DNA from: JAUIAI01 sp963732405
GTDB lineage: Bacteria; Pseudomonadota; Gammaproteobacteria; Burkholderiales; Burkholderiaceae_E
Assembly: GCA_963732405.1 (NCBI GenBank)
Contig: CAVSZG010000001.1
Coordinates: 124,001-188,000, forward strand
DNA: 64,000 nt
Direction of reading: 5' to 3'
Shown: positions 17,327-25,819 of the stretch, in pieces
Position numbering within the stretch: the first letter of the stretch is position 1
Layout: the number at the start of each line of letters is the position of its first letter
Made by a program: the position numbers and the translations under genes
Notes under the pieces: model-generated
Told to the model about the DNA's origin: nothing
The model's input: the letters and a program-made list of their open reading frames with translations, nothing else
The model's database searches: none

Positions 17327-18787
17327 TCAGGCACGCAATTGGTGCAGCAGCCCCGGCAGCAGGCGGTGGATCTGGGCGGCAATGAACAGCACACCGAGCG
17401 GGTCGCCGAAATGGCCGGCGGTCGGTGGACCGATGAGTCGGATGTCCTGAGGCAGGCGGATACCCGATGGGACAATCCGGTTCTGATCGTCGACCACATA
17501 ACCCACGCCACTGGGATCGGGCGTGAGCCAGGCACGAGCCAGCAGCCTGGCCATGAGGGTGCCGGGACCGGGCGAGCCGCCGATGTCCAGACCCGTGCAG
17601 TTGATGAAGGCCTCGCACTGACGACTGTCGCGGGCACCGTGCCGATCGCGGGTGCGCACCCACAACGAGCCGGACGGCGCATCGCCTGCGCTCACCGACT
17701 CCAGATGGGCGGCGCGAAAGTGGATCTGCCCCGCCGCCTCGGCCGGTTCGATCAGGGCCGTGGTCTGCGGCGCCATGCGAAACCGGTGCACGTCGTACCA
17801 GGGCCGCAGGCGGGCCAGGAAGCGACGCTGTTCGCGCACGGGTAATTGCGGCCAGACCTGCCAGACCACATCGCGCAATTCATCGAAGCCAACCTGCCAG
17901 CTTCGCCCTTGCGCCTGAACCTGTGCGATGCGTTCGCGCAGGGCGCGGGTCAGACCACGCATCGACCGGGCCCGGTCTGCGTCGACGGCCAGGAAGTCGG
18001 GCACCGCGCCATTGATTCGGTCGATCAGCCAGGTGGGCGGCAGGTCGTTTGGCACGGGTTCGACCGGGCGTTGCTCGCGTGGGCGCAGGGCGCGCCGGGA
18101 AAAGGCCTCGATCGGGCCATGATGACCCTGACGCACCAGGGTGGCCAGCACATCGGCCGCCGTCAGCCCCGTTCCCATGATGATCACGCGCGCCTGCGGA
18201 TCGATCCCGGCGATCCGGCCCGCCTGCCAGGGGTCGGCAATCATCGCCGGATGATCGACCAGACCGGCCACGGCGGCCGGCACCCGCGCCGGCGGATTGC
18301 CGGTGGCCAGCACGAGCGCATCGGCCGCCAGCCGCCCGCCGTCGCCCAGGACCAGTTGCAGGCCGCCTGGCGATGACGGGTCGCAGGGGTCAGTCAGAAT
18401 ATCGACGACCCGGTCACGCACATGGGTGAGGGTTGATCCGGACGGATTGGACCGCGCATGATCGGCAAACGAGTCGGCCAGATAACGGGCGAAATCGCGC
18501 CGCCGCGGAAACAGGCCTTCAGGCGCTTCGAGGGCGGGATCATCGGCGCGCAGGCCGACCCGCTCGACCCAGGCATGGGGATGCTCCAGGTCGTTCAGAT
18601 CGACCGAATGCCCGGCCATCGGCCCGTTGATCCGGTGATCCGGGTCGGTGGTGCCATAGGCGGGTCCTCGACCCAGGGCCCGGGCTGGCTCGACCACCCG
18701 GATGTCCAGTGCCCGCGAGGCGCGTCTGGCGGTCTGAACCGCCATCGACACCCCTGAATAACCGCCCCCGATGATGACCAGCCGCAT
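17327..18787 (-). CDS. FAD/NAD(P)-binding protein (COG4529-type)
   Basis: 486 residues. The N-terminal Rossmann motif RLVIIGGGYSGVSMAVQTAR binds a dinucleotide, and a second GxGxxA-type motif IIMGTGLTAADVLATL lies in the middle. The segments GRGPAYGTTDPDHRINGPMAG and INCTGLDI fit the NAD_binding_9/COG4529 group of poorly characterised flavoproteins. It starts three bases after the stop of the upstream thiolase gene, so they form one transcription unit. Electron donor and substrate are unknown. Confidence 0.78.
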   Translation of the reverse strand: MRLVIIGGGYSGVSMAVQTARRASRALDIRVVEPARALGRGPAYGTTDPDHRINGPMAGHSVDLNDLEHPHAWVERVGLRADDPALEAPEGLFPRRRDFARYLADSFADHARSNPSGSTLTHVRDRVVDILTDPCDPSSPGGLQLVLGDGGRLAADALVLATGNPPARVPAAVAGLVDHPAMIADPWQAGRIAGIDPQARVIIMGTGLTAADVLATLVRQGHHGPIEAFSRRALRPREQRPVEPVPNDLPPTWLIDRINGAVPDFLAVDADRARSMRGLTRALRERIAQVQAQGRSWQVGFDELRDVVWQVWPQLPVREQRRFLARLRPWYDVHRFRMAPQTTALIEPAEAAGQIHFRAAHLESVSAGDAPSGSLWVRTRDRHGARDSRQCEAFINCTGLDIGGSPGPGTLMARLLARAWLTPDPSGVGYVVDDQNRIVPSGIRLPQDIRLIGPPTAGHFGDPLGVLFIAAQIHRLLPGLLHQLRA

Positions 18788-18790
18788 GCC

Positions 18791-19999
18791 TCAGACGCGC
18801 TCAATCAGGGTCGCAATACCCTGCCCGACGCCGATGCACATGGTGGCGATGGCGCGCCGGCCGCCGCCCAGTTCGAGCTGATTCATGGCCGTGAGGATCA
18901 GCCTGGCACCCGACATGCCCAGCGGGTGGCCCAGCGCAATGGCGCCGCCACGCGGATTGACCTGGGGGGCATCGTCGGGCAGACCGAGCTCACGCATCAC
19001 GGCCAGGCCCTGGGCGGCAAATGCCTCGTTCAATTCGATGATGTCGATGTCGTTGATCGTCAGGCCGGTTTTGGCGAGCAGTTTCTGGGTCGCCGGCGCC
19101 GGGCCGATGCCCATGATGCGTGGCGCCACGCCGGCGGTGGCCATGGCGACCAGCCGGGCCCGCGGCTTGAGCCCGTGCCGGCGCACCGCGGCTTCGGAGG
19201 CGATGATGATCGCCGCCGCCCCGTCATTGACCCCGGAAGCATTGCCGGCGGTGACGGTGCCCCCCGGCTTGACGATGGGCTTGAGCGCGGCCAGGGCCTG
19301 CAGCGTGGTCTCGCGCGGATGCTCATCCTGCAGGACCTGAAGCGGATCGCCCTTGCGCTGCGCGATCGGCACGGCCACGATCTCGTTGGCGAAGAATCCG
19401 TCACGCTGGGCGGCGGCCGCGCGCTGTTGACTGCGCATGGCGAACGCATCCTGATCTTCCCGACTCACGCCGTACTGCTCGGCCACGTTCTCGGCCGTTT
19501 CGGGCATCGAGTGAACACCATGAGCGGATTTCATCAGCGGGTTCACGAAGCGCCAACCGATGGTGGTGTCGAAGATCTCGGCCTGGCGGCTGAAGGCACT
19601 GCTGGCCTTGCCCATCACGAACGGCGCACGCGACATGCTTTCGACGCCGCCGGCAATCGCCAGATCGATTTCGCCGGCGCGGATCGCCCGGGCGGCCGTG
19701 CCGGTTGCATCCATGCCCGAGCCGCACAAGCGGTTGATCGTCGCCCCGGCGGCGGTATCGGGCAGACCGGCCAGCAGGGCCGCCATCCGGGCGACGTTGC
19801 GATTGTCTTCACCGGCCTGGTTCGCGCAACCGAACAAGACCTCCTCGATGGCCGCTGGATCCAGGCCGGGGTTGCGCGCAAGCAGGGCGCGAATCGGAAT
19901 GGCGGCGAGGTCGTCGGCCCGCACGGTGGCCAGCGAGCCGCCATAACGGCCGATCGGGGTGCGAACCGCATCGCACAGGAACGCTTGCTGAGTCGTCAT
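18791..19999 (-). CDS. 3-oxoadipyl-CoA thiolase (PcaF/PaaJ type)
   Basis: A 402-residue thiolase that splits 3-oxoadipyl-CoA into succinyl-CoA and acetyl-CoA at the end of the beta-ketoadipate or phenylacetate pathways. Visible are DAVRTPIGRYGGSL, the acyl-accepting Cys92 in NRLCGSGMDA, the GGAIALGHPLG histidine and the C-terminal MCIGVGQG cysteine. The segment DTTIGWRFVNP is typical of the PcaF/PaaJ subgroup rather than general acetyl-CoA thiolases. ATG at 19999 chosen. No other pca/paa catabolic genes adjoin except a PaaY-like and a PaaK-like gene further away. Confidence 0.85.
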   Translation of the reverse strand: MTTQQAFLCDAVRTPIGRYGGSLATVRADDLAAIPIRALLARNPGLDPAAIEEVLFGCANQAGEDNRNVARMAALLAGLPDTAAGATINRLCGSGMDATGTAARAIRAGEIDLAIAGGVESMSRAPFVMGKASSAFSRQAEIFDTTIGWRFVNPLMKSAHGVHSMPETAENVAEQYGVSREDQDAFAMRSQQRAAAAQRDGFFANEIVAVPIAQRKGDPLQVLQDEHPRETTLQALAALKPIVKPGGTVTAGNASGVNDGAAAIIIASEAAVRRHGLKPRARLVAMATAGVAPRIMGIGPAPATQKLLAKTGLTINDIDIIELNEAFAAQGLAVMRELGLPDDAPQVNPRGGAIALGHPLGMSGARLILTAMNQLELGGGRRAIATMCIGVGQGIATLIERV

Positions 20000-20039
20000 G
20001 GTGTCCTCACCGGTCTCAATGGCATCAGGGCGGACAAGT

Positions 20040-21536
20040 TTAGCTGCTCGGGCCTGCATCGAGACTTCGCACGGCGGGTCGTAGCCAGCGCAACAGCACG
20101 AGACCGGGCAGAGCCGTGATCACCGTGATCAGGAAAAAATCCGGCCAACCCATGGCGGTGACCATCACGCCGGCCGCCGGGCCGACATAGATCCGGCCCA
20201 CCGCCGCCAGCGCCGAAAGCAGGGCATATTGCGCGGCCGAATACCGACGGTCGGTCAAGGCCATCAGAAAGGCCACGAAGGCGGCCGTGCCCATGCCGCC
20301 GCACAGGTTTTCCAGGCCGATCGCGCCGGCCATCAAGCCGTAGTGCTTGGGCAGCACCGAGATCAACCAATAGCCCAGATTGGAGACCGCCTGCAGGATG
20401 CCGAACACCATCAGCGATGAATACAGTGGCCGGCGGGCCAGCCAGGCGCCGCCGAGCAAGGCGCCCACGATGGTGGCGATCAGACCGAGCAGCTTGTTGA
20501 CGGTGCCGACCTCGGTGGGCGTGAAGCCCGCGCCGCGGATCAGGAAGGCGGTCGACAGGCTGCCGGCGAAGGCATCCCCGAGCTTGTAGAGCACGATCAG
20601 GATCAACAGGCTGATTGCCCTGTCCCGGCTGAAAAACGCATCCCAGGGGCCCAGGAACGAGGGGAAACCGACCCGGCGGGCAATCCAGATCGCGCAGGCA
20701 AAGGCGGCGACCATGGCCAGGGTATTGGCCATGAGGCTGGCGACGTCGGACAGCGGCGACAGTAATGACAGAATCAGCCTGGCGATCAGCATCACCGCGC
20801 CACCAGCCGCGCACATGGCAACGAACCCGGTCAGCTCGCGACGCATCGTGCCCACCACCCGCTCGGGCTGGGCCACCGAAGGCGAGAGCAGGCTGACCAG
20901 GGCAGCGACCAGCATCAGGCCACCCATCAGGCGATAGGTTGCGGGCCAGCCCAGTATCTGATCGGCCAGGATCAGCGCCAGACCGCCCGACACCAGCATG
21001 GCCAGCCGGTAACCGAGCACGGACAGCGCCGCGCCCGCTCCGCGCTCGGGTCCATCCAGCAGGTCGCTCCGATACGCATCGAACACCACGTCCTGCGAGG
21101 CAGACAGAAAGGCCATGGCCACGGCCAGTCCTGCCAGCCAGGCGGTGTGTTCGCCAGGCGTGGCGCCAGCCATCAGCAGGCAGACCACCGCCAGCGCGAG
21201 CTGGGTCAGCACCAGCCAGCCACGCCGGCGCGCCAGGCGCGGTGGTTCAAAGCGATCCAGCAGGGGCGCCCAGATGAACTTGAAGGTATAGGGCAGACCG
21301 ACCAGCGAGAAATAGCCGATGGTGCGGATGTCAATGTCCTCAACCGTCAACCAGGCCTGCAAGGTGCCGGCCGACAGGGCCAGCGGCAGGCCGCTCGCAA
21401 AACCCAGCGCCAGCATCGCCGCCATGCGACGACTCAGAAAAACACTCAGCAGTCCCGGTCTGGTGGCCGCCCCTGGAGCAGCCGCCCCTGGCGCAGCCGG
21501 CCTGTCTGCGCCCGGCGGCTCAGCGCCGGATCGCAT
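20040..21536 (-). CDS. AmpG-like MFS permease (muropeptide uptake family)
   Basis: A 498-residue inner-membrane transporter with at least twelve hydrophobic helices. The AmpG signature is clear: LGFASGLPLALSAGTLQAWL, YTFKFIWAPLLDRF, LSASQDVVFDAYRSDLL. AmpG imports anhydro-muropeptides for cell-wall recycling. The first 30 residues are an Ala/Gly/Pro-rich tail. It overlaps the upstream exonuclease III gene by 17 bp, suggesting co-transcription. Family members with other solutes exist. Confidence 0.82.
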   Translation of the reverse strand: MRSGAEPPGADRPAAPGAAAPGAATRPGLLSVFLSRRMAAMLALGFASGLPLALSAGTLQAWLTVEDIDIRTIGYFSLVGLPYTFKFIWAPLLDRFEPPRLARRRGWLVLTQLALAVVCLLMAGATPGEHTAWLAGLAVAMAFLSASQDVVFDAYRSDLLDGPERGAGAALSVLGYRLAMLVSGGLALILADQILGWPATYRLMGGLMLVAALVSLLSPSVAQPERVVGTMRRELTGFVAMCAAGGAVMLIARLILSLLSPLSDVASLMANTLAMVAAFACAIWIARRVGFPSFLGPWDAFFSRDRAISLLILIVLYKLGDAFAGSLSTAFLIRGAGFTPTEVGTVNKLLGLIATIVGALLGGAWLARRPLYSSLMVFGILQAVSNLGYWLISVLPKHYGLMAGAIGLENLCGGMGTAAFVAFLMALTDRRYSAAQYALLSALAAVGRIYVGPAAGVMVTAMGWPDFFLITVITALPGLVLLRWLRPAVRSLDAGPSS

Positions 21537-22296
21537 AGTCGATGGTCAATGGCGCATGATCGGAAAAGCGCTCGTCGGTATAGATGCTGCAGGCCTTGGC
21601 CTTGCTGGCGATGCCTGGTGTGGCAATCTGATAGTCGAGCCGCCAGCCCACATTCTTGGCCCAGGCCTGACCACGATTGCTCCACCAGGTGTAACGATCG
21701 GGATTCGGATCAAGCCGGCGGAATACATCGACAAAGCCGACGTCGTCGAACAAGCGGGTCAACCATTCGCGTTCTTCGGGCAGAAAGCCGGAGTTCTTCT
21801 GGTTCGAGCGCCAGTTCTTCAGATCGATGGGCTTGTGGGCGATGTTCCAGTCGCCACACAGGATGATTTCGCGACCGCTCTCACGCAGCAGGCGCAGGTG
21901 CTCCATCATGACCGCCATGCAGCGGAACTTGGCGGCCAGCCGCTCGGGCGAACTGGTACCCGAAGGCAGATAGATCGAGATCACCGCATACGCGCCGAAA
22001 TCGGCCTCGATATAACGCCCCTCGCCATCGAACTCCGGGTTGCCGAATCCTTCGCGAATCGAGCGCGGGCGCTTGCGCGAATAGATGCCCACCCCGCTGT
22101 AGCCCTTTTTTTGCGCGCAATGGAAATGTCCGCGCAATCCGTCGATCTCGCGCAGCGCCGGTTCGATATCGTCAAGGTGGGCCTTGAGCTCCTGCACGCA
22201 GAGCACATCGGCCTGCTGCGCCGCCAGCCAGGGCACCAGGCCCTTGCGCGCGGCCGACCGGATGCCGTTCAGATTCAGTGAGATCACCCGTATCAT
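21520..22296 (-). CDS. xth: Exodeoxyribonuclease III
   Basis: 258 residues from the ATG at 22296 (MIRVISLNLNGIRSA). All exonuclease III/AP-endonuclease motifs are present: LNLNGIRSA, LCVQELK with the metal-binding Glu, GDWNIAH, and the C-terminal SDHAPLTID with the catalytic Asp-His pair. It removes abasic sites in base-excision repair. Divergent from pyrE, an arrangement common in betaproteobacteria, and overlapping ampG. Confidence 0.92.
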   Translation of the reverse strand: MIRVISLNLNGIRSAARKGLVPWLAAQQADVLCVQELKAHLDDIEPALREIDGLRGHFHCAQKKGYSGVGIYSRKRPRSIREGFGNPEFDGEGRYIEADFGAYAVISIYLPSGTSSPERLAAKFRCMAVMMEHLRLLRESGREIILCGDWNIAHKPIDLKNWRSNQKNSGFLPEEREWLTRLFDDVGFVDVFRRLDPNPDRYTWWSNRGQAWAKNVGWRLDYQIATPGIASKAKACSIYTDERFSDHAPLTIDYAIRR

Positions 22297-22373
22297 GCGC
22301 GCTGTCACTCCGTCCCTGTCTGGTCGATCCGAACCTTCCGGATCGATTGTTTCCATCCAACCTCGGAGAGCCG

Positions 22374-23066
22374 ATGGCCACCGATCTGCGCGCCGAGTTT
22401 ATCCGCTTCTGCGTCGACGCCGGGATTCTGCATTTTGGTGAATTCCGCACCAAGGCGGGCAGGCTCTCGCCCTACTTTTTTAATGCCGGCCTGTTCAACG
22501 ATGGACGTCTGCTTGGCCGACTGGCGGGCTTCTATGCGCAGACCCTGCTGGCCGCCGAGGCGACCCAGCCCGCGCGCTTCGACATGTTGTTTGGTCCGGC
22601 CTACAAGGGCATCACCCTGGCCAGCGCGACCGCCATCGAGATGGCCAGGCTGGATCGCAACATGCCCTTCGCGTTCAACCGCAAGGAGGCCAAGGATCAT
22701 GGCGAGGGAGGCCATCTGATCGGCGCGCCGCTGGCGGGCCGGGTCGTCATCGTCGATGATGTGATCAGCGCCGGCACCTCGGTGCGCGAATCGGTCGGCA
22801 TCATCCGCGCGGCGGGGGCGACGCCGGCGGCCGTGCTGATCGCGCTGGACCGCCAGGAGCGTGCCGGTGATGCCGGGCAGGTCAATCCGCTGTCTGCCGT
22901 CCAGGAGGTCGAACAGACCATTGGTCTGCCGGTGTTTCCAATTGCGCGGCTGGACGATCTTCTGAGGGTGCTCGCCGACCAGGGCGATCAGGCGGACGCA
23001 GCCGCCCATCGCAGGAGCATCGCCGCCTATCGAGCTCGCTATGGAATCATCCGCCAATTTCCGTAG
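22374..23066 (+). CDS. pyrE: Orotate phosphoribosyltransferase
   Basis: 230 residues from the ATG at 22374, preceded by GGAGAG. It makes OMP from orotate and PRPP in de novo pyrimidine synthesis. Key segments are LSPYFFNAGLF, FGPAYKGITLA, FNRKEAKDHGEGG and the PRPP loop VVIVDDVISAGTS. It is divergent from xth by 77 bp. Confidence 0.94.
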   Translation: MATDLRAEFIRFCVDAGILHFGEFRTKAGRLSPYFFNAGLFNDGRLLGRLAGFYAQTLLAAEATQPARFDMLFGPAYKGITLASATAIEMARLDRNMPFAFNRKEAKDHGEGGHLIGAPLAGRVVIVDDVISAGTSVRESVGIIRAAGATPAAVLIALDRQERAGDAGQVNPLSAVQEVEQTIGLPVFPIARLDDLLRVLADQGDQADAAAHRRSIAAYRARYGIIRQFP

Positions 23067-23077
23067 CATGGTCGGCT

Positions 23078-23749
23078 ATGAATCGCCAGACTGCGTCCAT
23101 TCGCCTGATGCTGCTCGTCGTCATGACGAGCGCCTGGCCATCGGCGTGGTCACAGAGCACCGCTACCCACAGCGTGCAGGGGTCGATTTTCAGTTGCAAG
23201 GATCCGAGCGGGCACACGATCACCAGTGACCGGCCGATTCCGGAGTGCGCCCAGCTGCCGATGCGCGAATTGCGCCGCGACGGCGCAGTGCGACGGGAAA
23301 TCTCGCCACCGCTGACCCGTTCCGAGCGCGATGCACTGTCCGCCCAGCAGGTTCGGGAACGGGCCGAAGCCCTGATCCGTCGCCAGGAAGTCACGCGCGA
23401 CCGCGCCCTGCTGCAGGCCTTTCCAACCATGGATGCGCTGGAGGGAAACCGCGACCGGCAGATTGCCGACATCCAGGTCCAGATCAATCAGACCTATGAG
23501 CGAATGGTCAACCTGCACAAGGAGTTGCAGGCCAGCCAGGCATCGGCGCGCGCTTACCCGCCGGGTCGGGTACCGGGACAGATCCGTCAACGAATCGCCC
23601 AGGTGGCCGGCGCGATTCTGAGCGAGGATGCGCTGGTCAAGACGCGCCTGCAGGAACAGGAGAGCATCCGGCAACGTTTCCATGAAGACGCTCAGCGGCT
23701 GCGGGTGCTGCTCGAGCGACAGGCCGAGGCCGACCGGCTGGCGGGCTGA
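23078..23749 (+). CDS. Exported DUF4124-type protein of unknown function
   Basis: 223 residues with an N-terminal signal peptide (MLLVVMTSAWPSAWSQ). A short DUF4124-like segment follows: SIFSCKDPSGHTITSDRPIPEC, a hallmark of small betaproteobacterial periplasmic proteins. The rest is rich in Arg/Glu/Gln and likely a long coiled helix. It starts 11 bp after pyrE and is convergent with gatB. No enzymatic motif is seen. Confidence 0.75.
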   Translation: MNRQTASIRLMLLVVMTSAWPSAWSQSTATHSVQGSIFSCKDPSGHTITSDRPIPECAQLPMRELRRDGAVRREISPPLTRSERDALSAQQVRERAEALIRRQEVTRDRALLQAFPTMDALEGNRDRQIADIQVQINQTYERMVNLHKELQASQASARAYPPGRVPGQIRQRIAQVAGAILSEDALVKTRLQEQESIRQRFHEDAQRLRVLLERQAEADRLAG

Positions 23750-23757
23750 CCGCCCGC

Positions 23758-25269
23758 TCATTCGGGCAGCGGCGTGTCCAGCGCGGCAGCGCGCAACAAT
23801 TCATTGATGCGTTTCGGATTGGCCTTGCCACCGGTGGCCTTCATGACCTGACCGACCAGTGCATTCAATGCCTTGTCCTTGCCGGCACGGAACTCCAGCA
23901 CCGCCTTCGGATTGGCTGACAACACGCCCCTGACAACCTCGCCAAGCGCACCCTCGTCATTGATCTGACGCAGCCCCCGGGCATCGATCAGGGCATCGAC
24001 GACGGACAAGGCCGATGGCGCGGCTTGCGCGGCCTGGTCAGCAGCGGACTGAGCCGGATGTTGAGTCCAGAGTTCGGCAAACAAATCCTTGCCGATCTTG
24101 CCCGAGATCGTGCCATCGACCACGCGCTGCACGAGAGCGGCCAACAAGGGCGGGGACACCGTCGCCCGATCAAAGCCGATGTCATCACGATTCACCGCAG
24201 CGGCCAGATCGCTCATCATCCAGTTCACCAGGTGCTTGGCCTGCATCGGCGGATCGCTCAGGGAGCCAACGGCCGACTCAAAATAATCCGCGACATCGCG
24301 CGAGGCGGTGATCAGTCCGGCATCGTATTCGGTGAGTCCGTAGTCGGCCACCAGACGCTGTCGGATGCTTGCGGGCAGTTCCGGCATGGCCGCGCGCACG
24401 GCAGCGATCCATTCGGGCCCGATCACCAGATCGGGCAGATCGGGATCGGGGAAATACCGATAATCGTGGGCGTCTTCCTTGCTGCGCATCGATCGGGTTT
24501 CATCGCGGTCCGGATCATAGAGCCGGGTTTCCTGAACGATCCGCTCTCCGTCTTCGAGCCGCTCGATCTGGCGACGCACTTCGAAATCGATCGCCCGTTC
24601 CATGAACCGGAAGGAATTCAGGTTCTTGATTTCACAGCGCGTACCCAGCGCCTCGCCCGTGCGACGCACCGACACATTGGCATCGCAACGAAACGATCCC
24701 TCCTGCATGTTGCCATCGCAGATGCCCAGCCACATGACCAGGGCATGCAGGGCGCGCGCATAGGCCACGGCCTCGGCCGATGAGGCGAGCTGCGGTTCGG
24801 TGACGATTTCCAGCAGCGGCGTGCCGGCTCGGTTCAGGTCGATACCGGAGGCATTGGCAAAGTCTTCGTGCAGGGATTTGCCCGCGTCTTCCTCCAGATG
24901 AGCCCGGGTCAGATCGATGGTCTTGATCATGCCGCTGCCCGGGACCACGAAACTCACCGTGCCACCGGTCACCACCGGCATATCCATCTGGCTGATCTGA
25001 TAGCCCTTGGGCAGATCGGGATAAAAATAATTCTTGCGCGCGAACACCGAACGCGCGGCCACCTGACCGCCAATAGCCAGACCGAAACGAATCGCCAGGG
25101 TCACCGCCTCCCGGTTGAGCACGGGCAGCACGCCGGGCATCGCCAGATCGACCGCGCAGGCCTGGCGATTCGGTTCAGCGCCGAAGGCGGTAGACGCACC
25201 CGAAAAAATCTTCGAGCGAGTGGCCAGCTGGGCATGGGTTTCCATGCCGATGACGACTTCCCAGCTCAC
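23758..25269 (-). CDS. gatB: Asp-tRNA(Asn)/Glu-tRNA(Gln) amidotransferase subunit B
   Basis: 503 residues from a GTG at 25269, giving the standard N-terminus SWEVVIGMETHAQL. GatB is the kinase/transamidase subunit that activates the misacylated tRNA and accepts ammonia from GatA. Typical segments are YFYPDLPKGYQISQ, EEDAGKSLHEDF, GSFRCDANVSVR and a C-terminal YqeY-like domain that ends with NPKRINELL. It begins four bases after the lipoprotein gene that splits it from gatA. Confidence 0.94.
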   Translation of the reverse strand: MSWEVVIGMETHAQLATRSKIFSGASTAFGAEPNRQACAVDLAMPGVLPVLNREAVTLAIRFGLAIGGQVAARSVFARKNYFYPDLPKGYQISQMDMPVVTGGTVSFVVPGSGMIKTIDLTRAHLEEDAGKSLHEDFANASGIDLNRAGTPLLEIVTEPQLASSAEAVAYARALHALVMWLGICDGNMQEGSFRCDANVSVRRTGEALGTRCEIKNLNSFRFMERAIDFEVRRQIERLEDGERIVQETRLYDPDRDETRSMRSKEDAHDYRYFPDPDLPDLVIGPEWIAAVRAAMPELPASIRQRLVADYGLTEYDAGLITASRDVADYFESAVGSLSDPPMQAKHLVNWMMSDLAAAVNRDDIGFDRATVSPPLLAALVQRVVDGTISGKIGKDLFAELWTQHPAQSAADQAAQAAPSALSVVDALIDARGLRQINDEGALGEVVRGVLSANPKAVLEFRAGKDKALNALVGQVMKATGGKANPKRINELLRAAALDTPLPE

Positions 25270-25273
25270 GCAG

Positions 25274-25819
25274 TCACCGCGACGCGTCAGCGCAGCCGCC
25301 GCTGCGCGGATCGAACATGACGGGCCAGACCTTGTCATACACGCCGGCCGTGCAGAACTTCTGACAACCATTGTGGGCCAGCGTGACCCGACGGTCGTCC
25401 GCCCACATCAGCAGACGGCAGCCCGATCCATCAAGCGCGAGCATCTCGATGCTGGGCGCCGTCTTGGTCTGACGAAAGCCCGTCCCGTCGAATGAGCAGC
25501 TACCCTTGCGACCTACCTTGACCTTCCAGGACAGCGACTGCACGTTGCCGTTCTGCACCTGGACCTGCGCGTCTTCGGCGAAGCCATCCACCTCGGTCTG
25601 CTTGCAATTGCCGGCCAGCGAAATGCTGCGGGCGGTGATTGCCGGCGGGGCCTTTGCCGCCGGCGGCGGCGGCGGCGCGCTCGGCGCATCCGCGCCGGGC
25701 ATTCGGTCGCGGATGACGGCAGGTAGCTGGACATTCGAGCAGGCGGCCAGCAGACCGAACAGACACGATGCAACGAGCAGGCGGCCAATCCGGCCGTGGC
25801 GATGAATCGGACAAATCAT
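25274..25819 (-). CDS. Putative lipoprotein encoded between gatA and gatB
   Basis: 181 residues. The signal peptide ends in LFGLLAACSN, a lipobox. A Pro/Ala-rich linker (APPPPP region) leads to a C-terminal domain of about 120 residues with five Cys (GNCKQTE, GSCSFDG, GCRLLMW, GCQKFCTAG). Its ATG overlaps the gatA stop (ATGA, 25816-25819) and gatB follows four bases after its stop, so it is embedded in the gatCAB operon. I do not recognise the domain. The cysteines suggest a disulphide-stabilised periplasmic protein. Confidence 0.75.
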   Translation of the reverse strand: MICPIHRHGRIGRLLVASCLFGLLAACSNVQLPAVIRDRMPGADAPSAPPPPPAAKAPPAITARSISLAGNCKQTEVDGFAEDAQVQVQNGNVQSLSWKVKVGRKGSCSFDGTGFRQTKTAPSIEMLALDGSGCRLLMWADDRRVTLAHNGCQKFCTAGVYDKVWPVMFDPRSGGCADASR

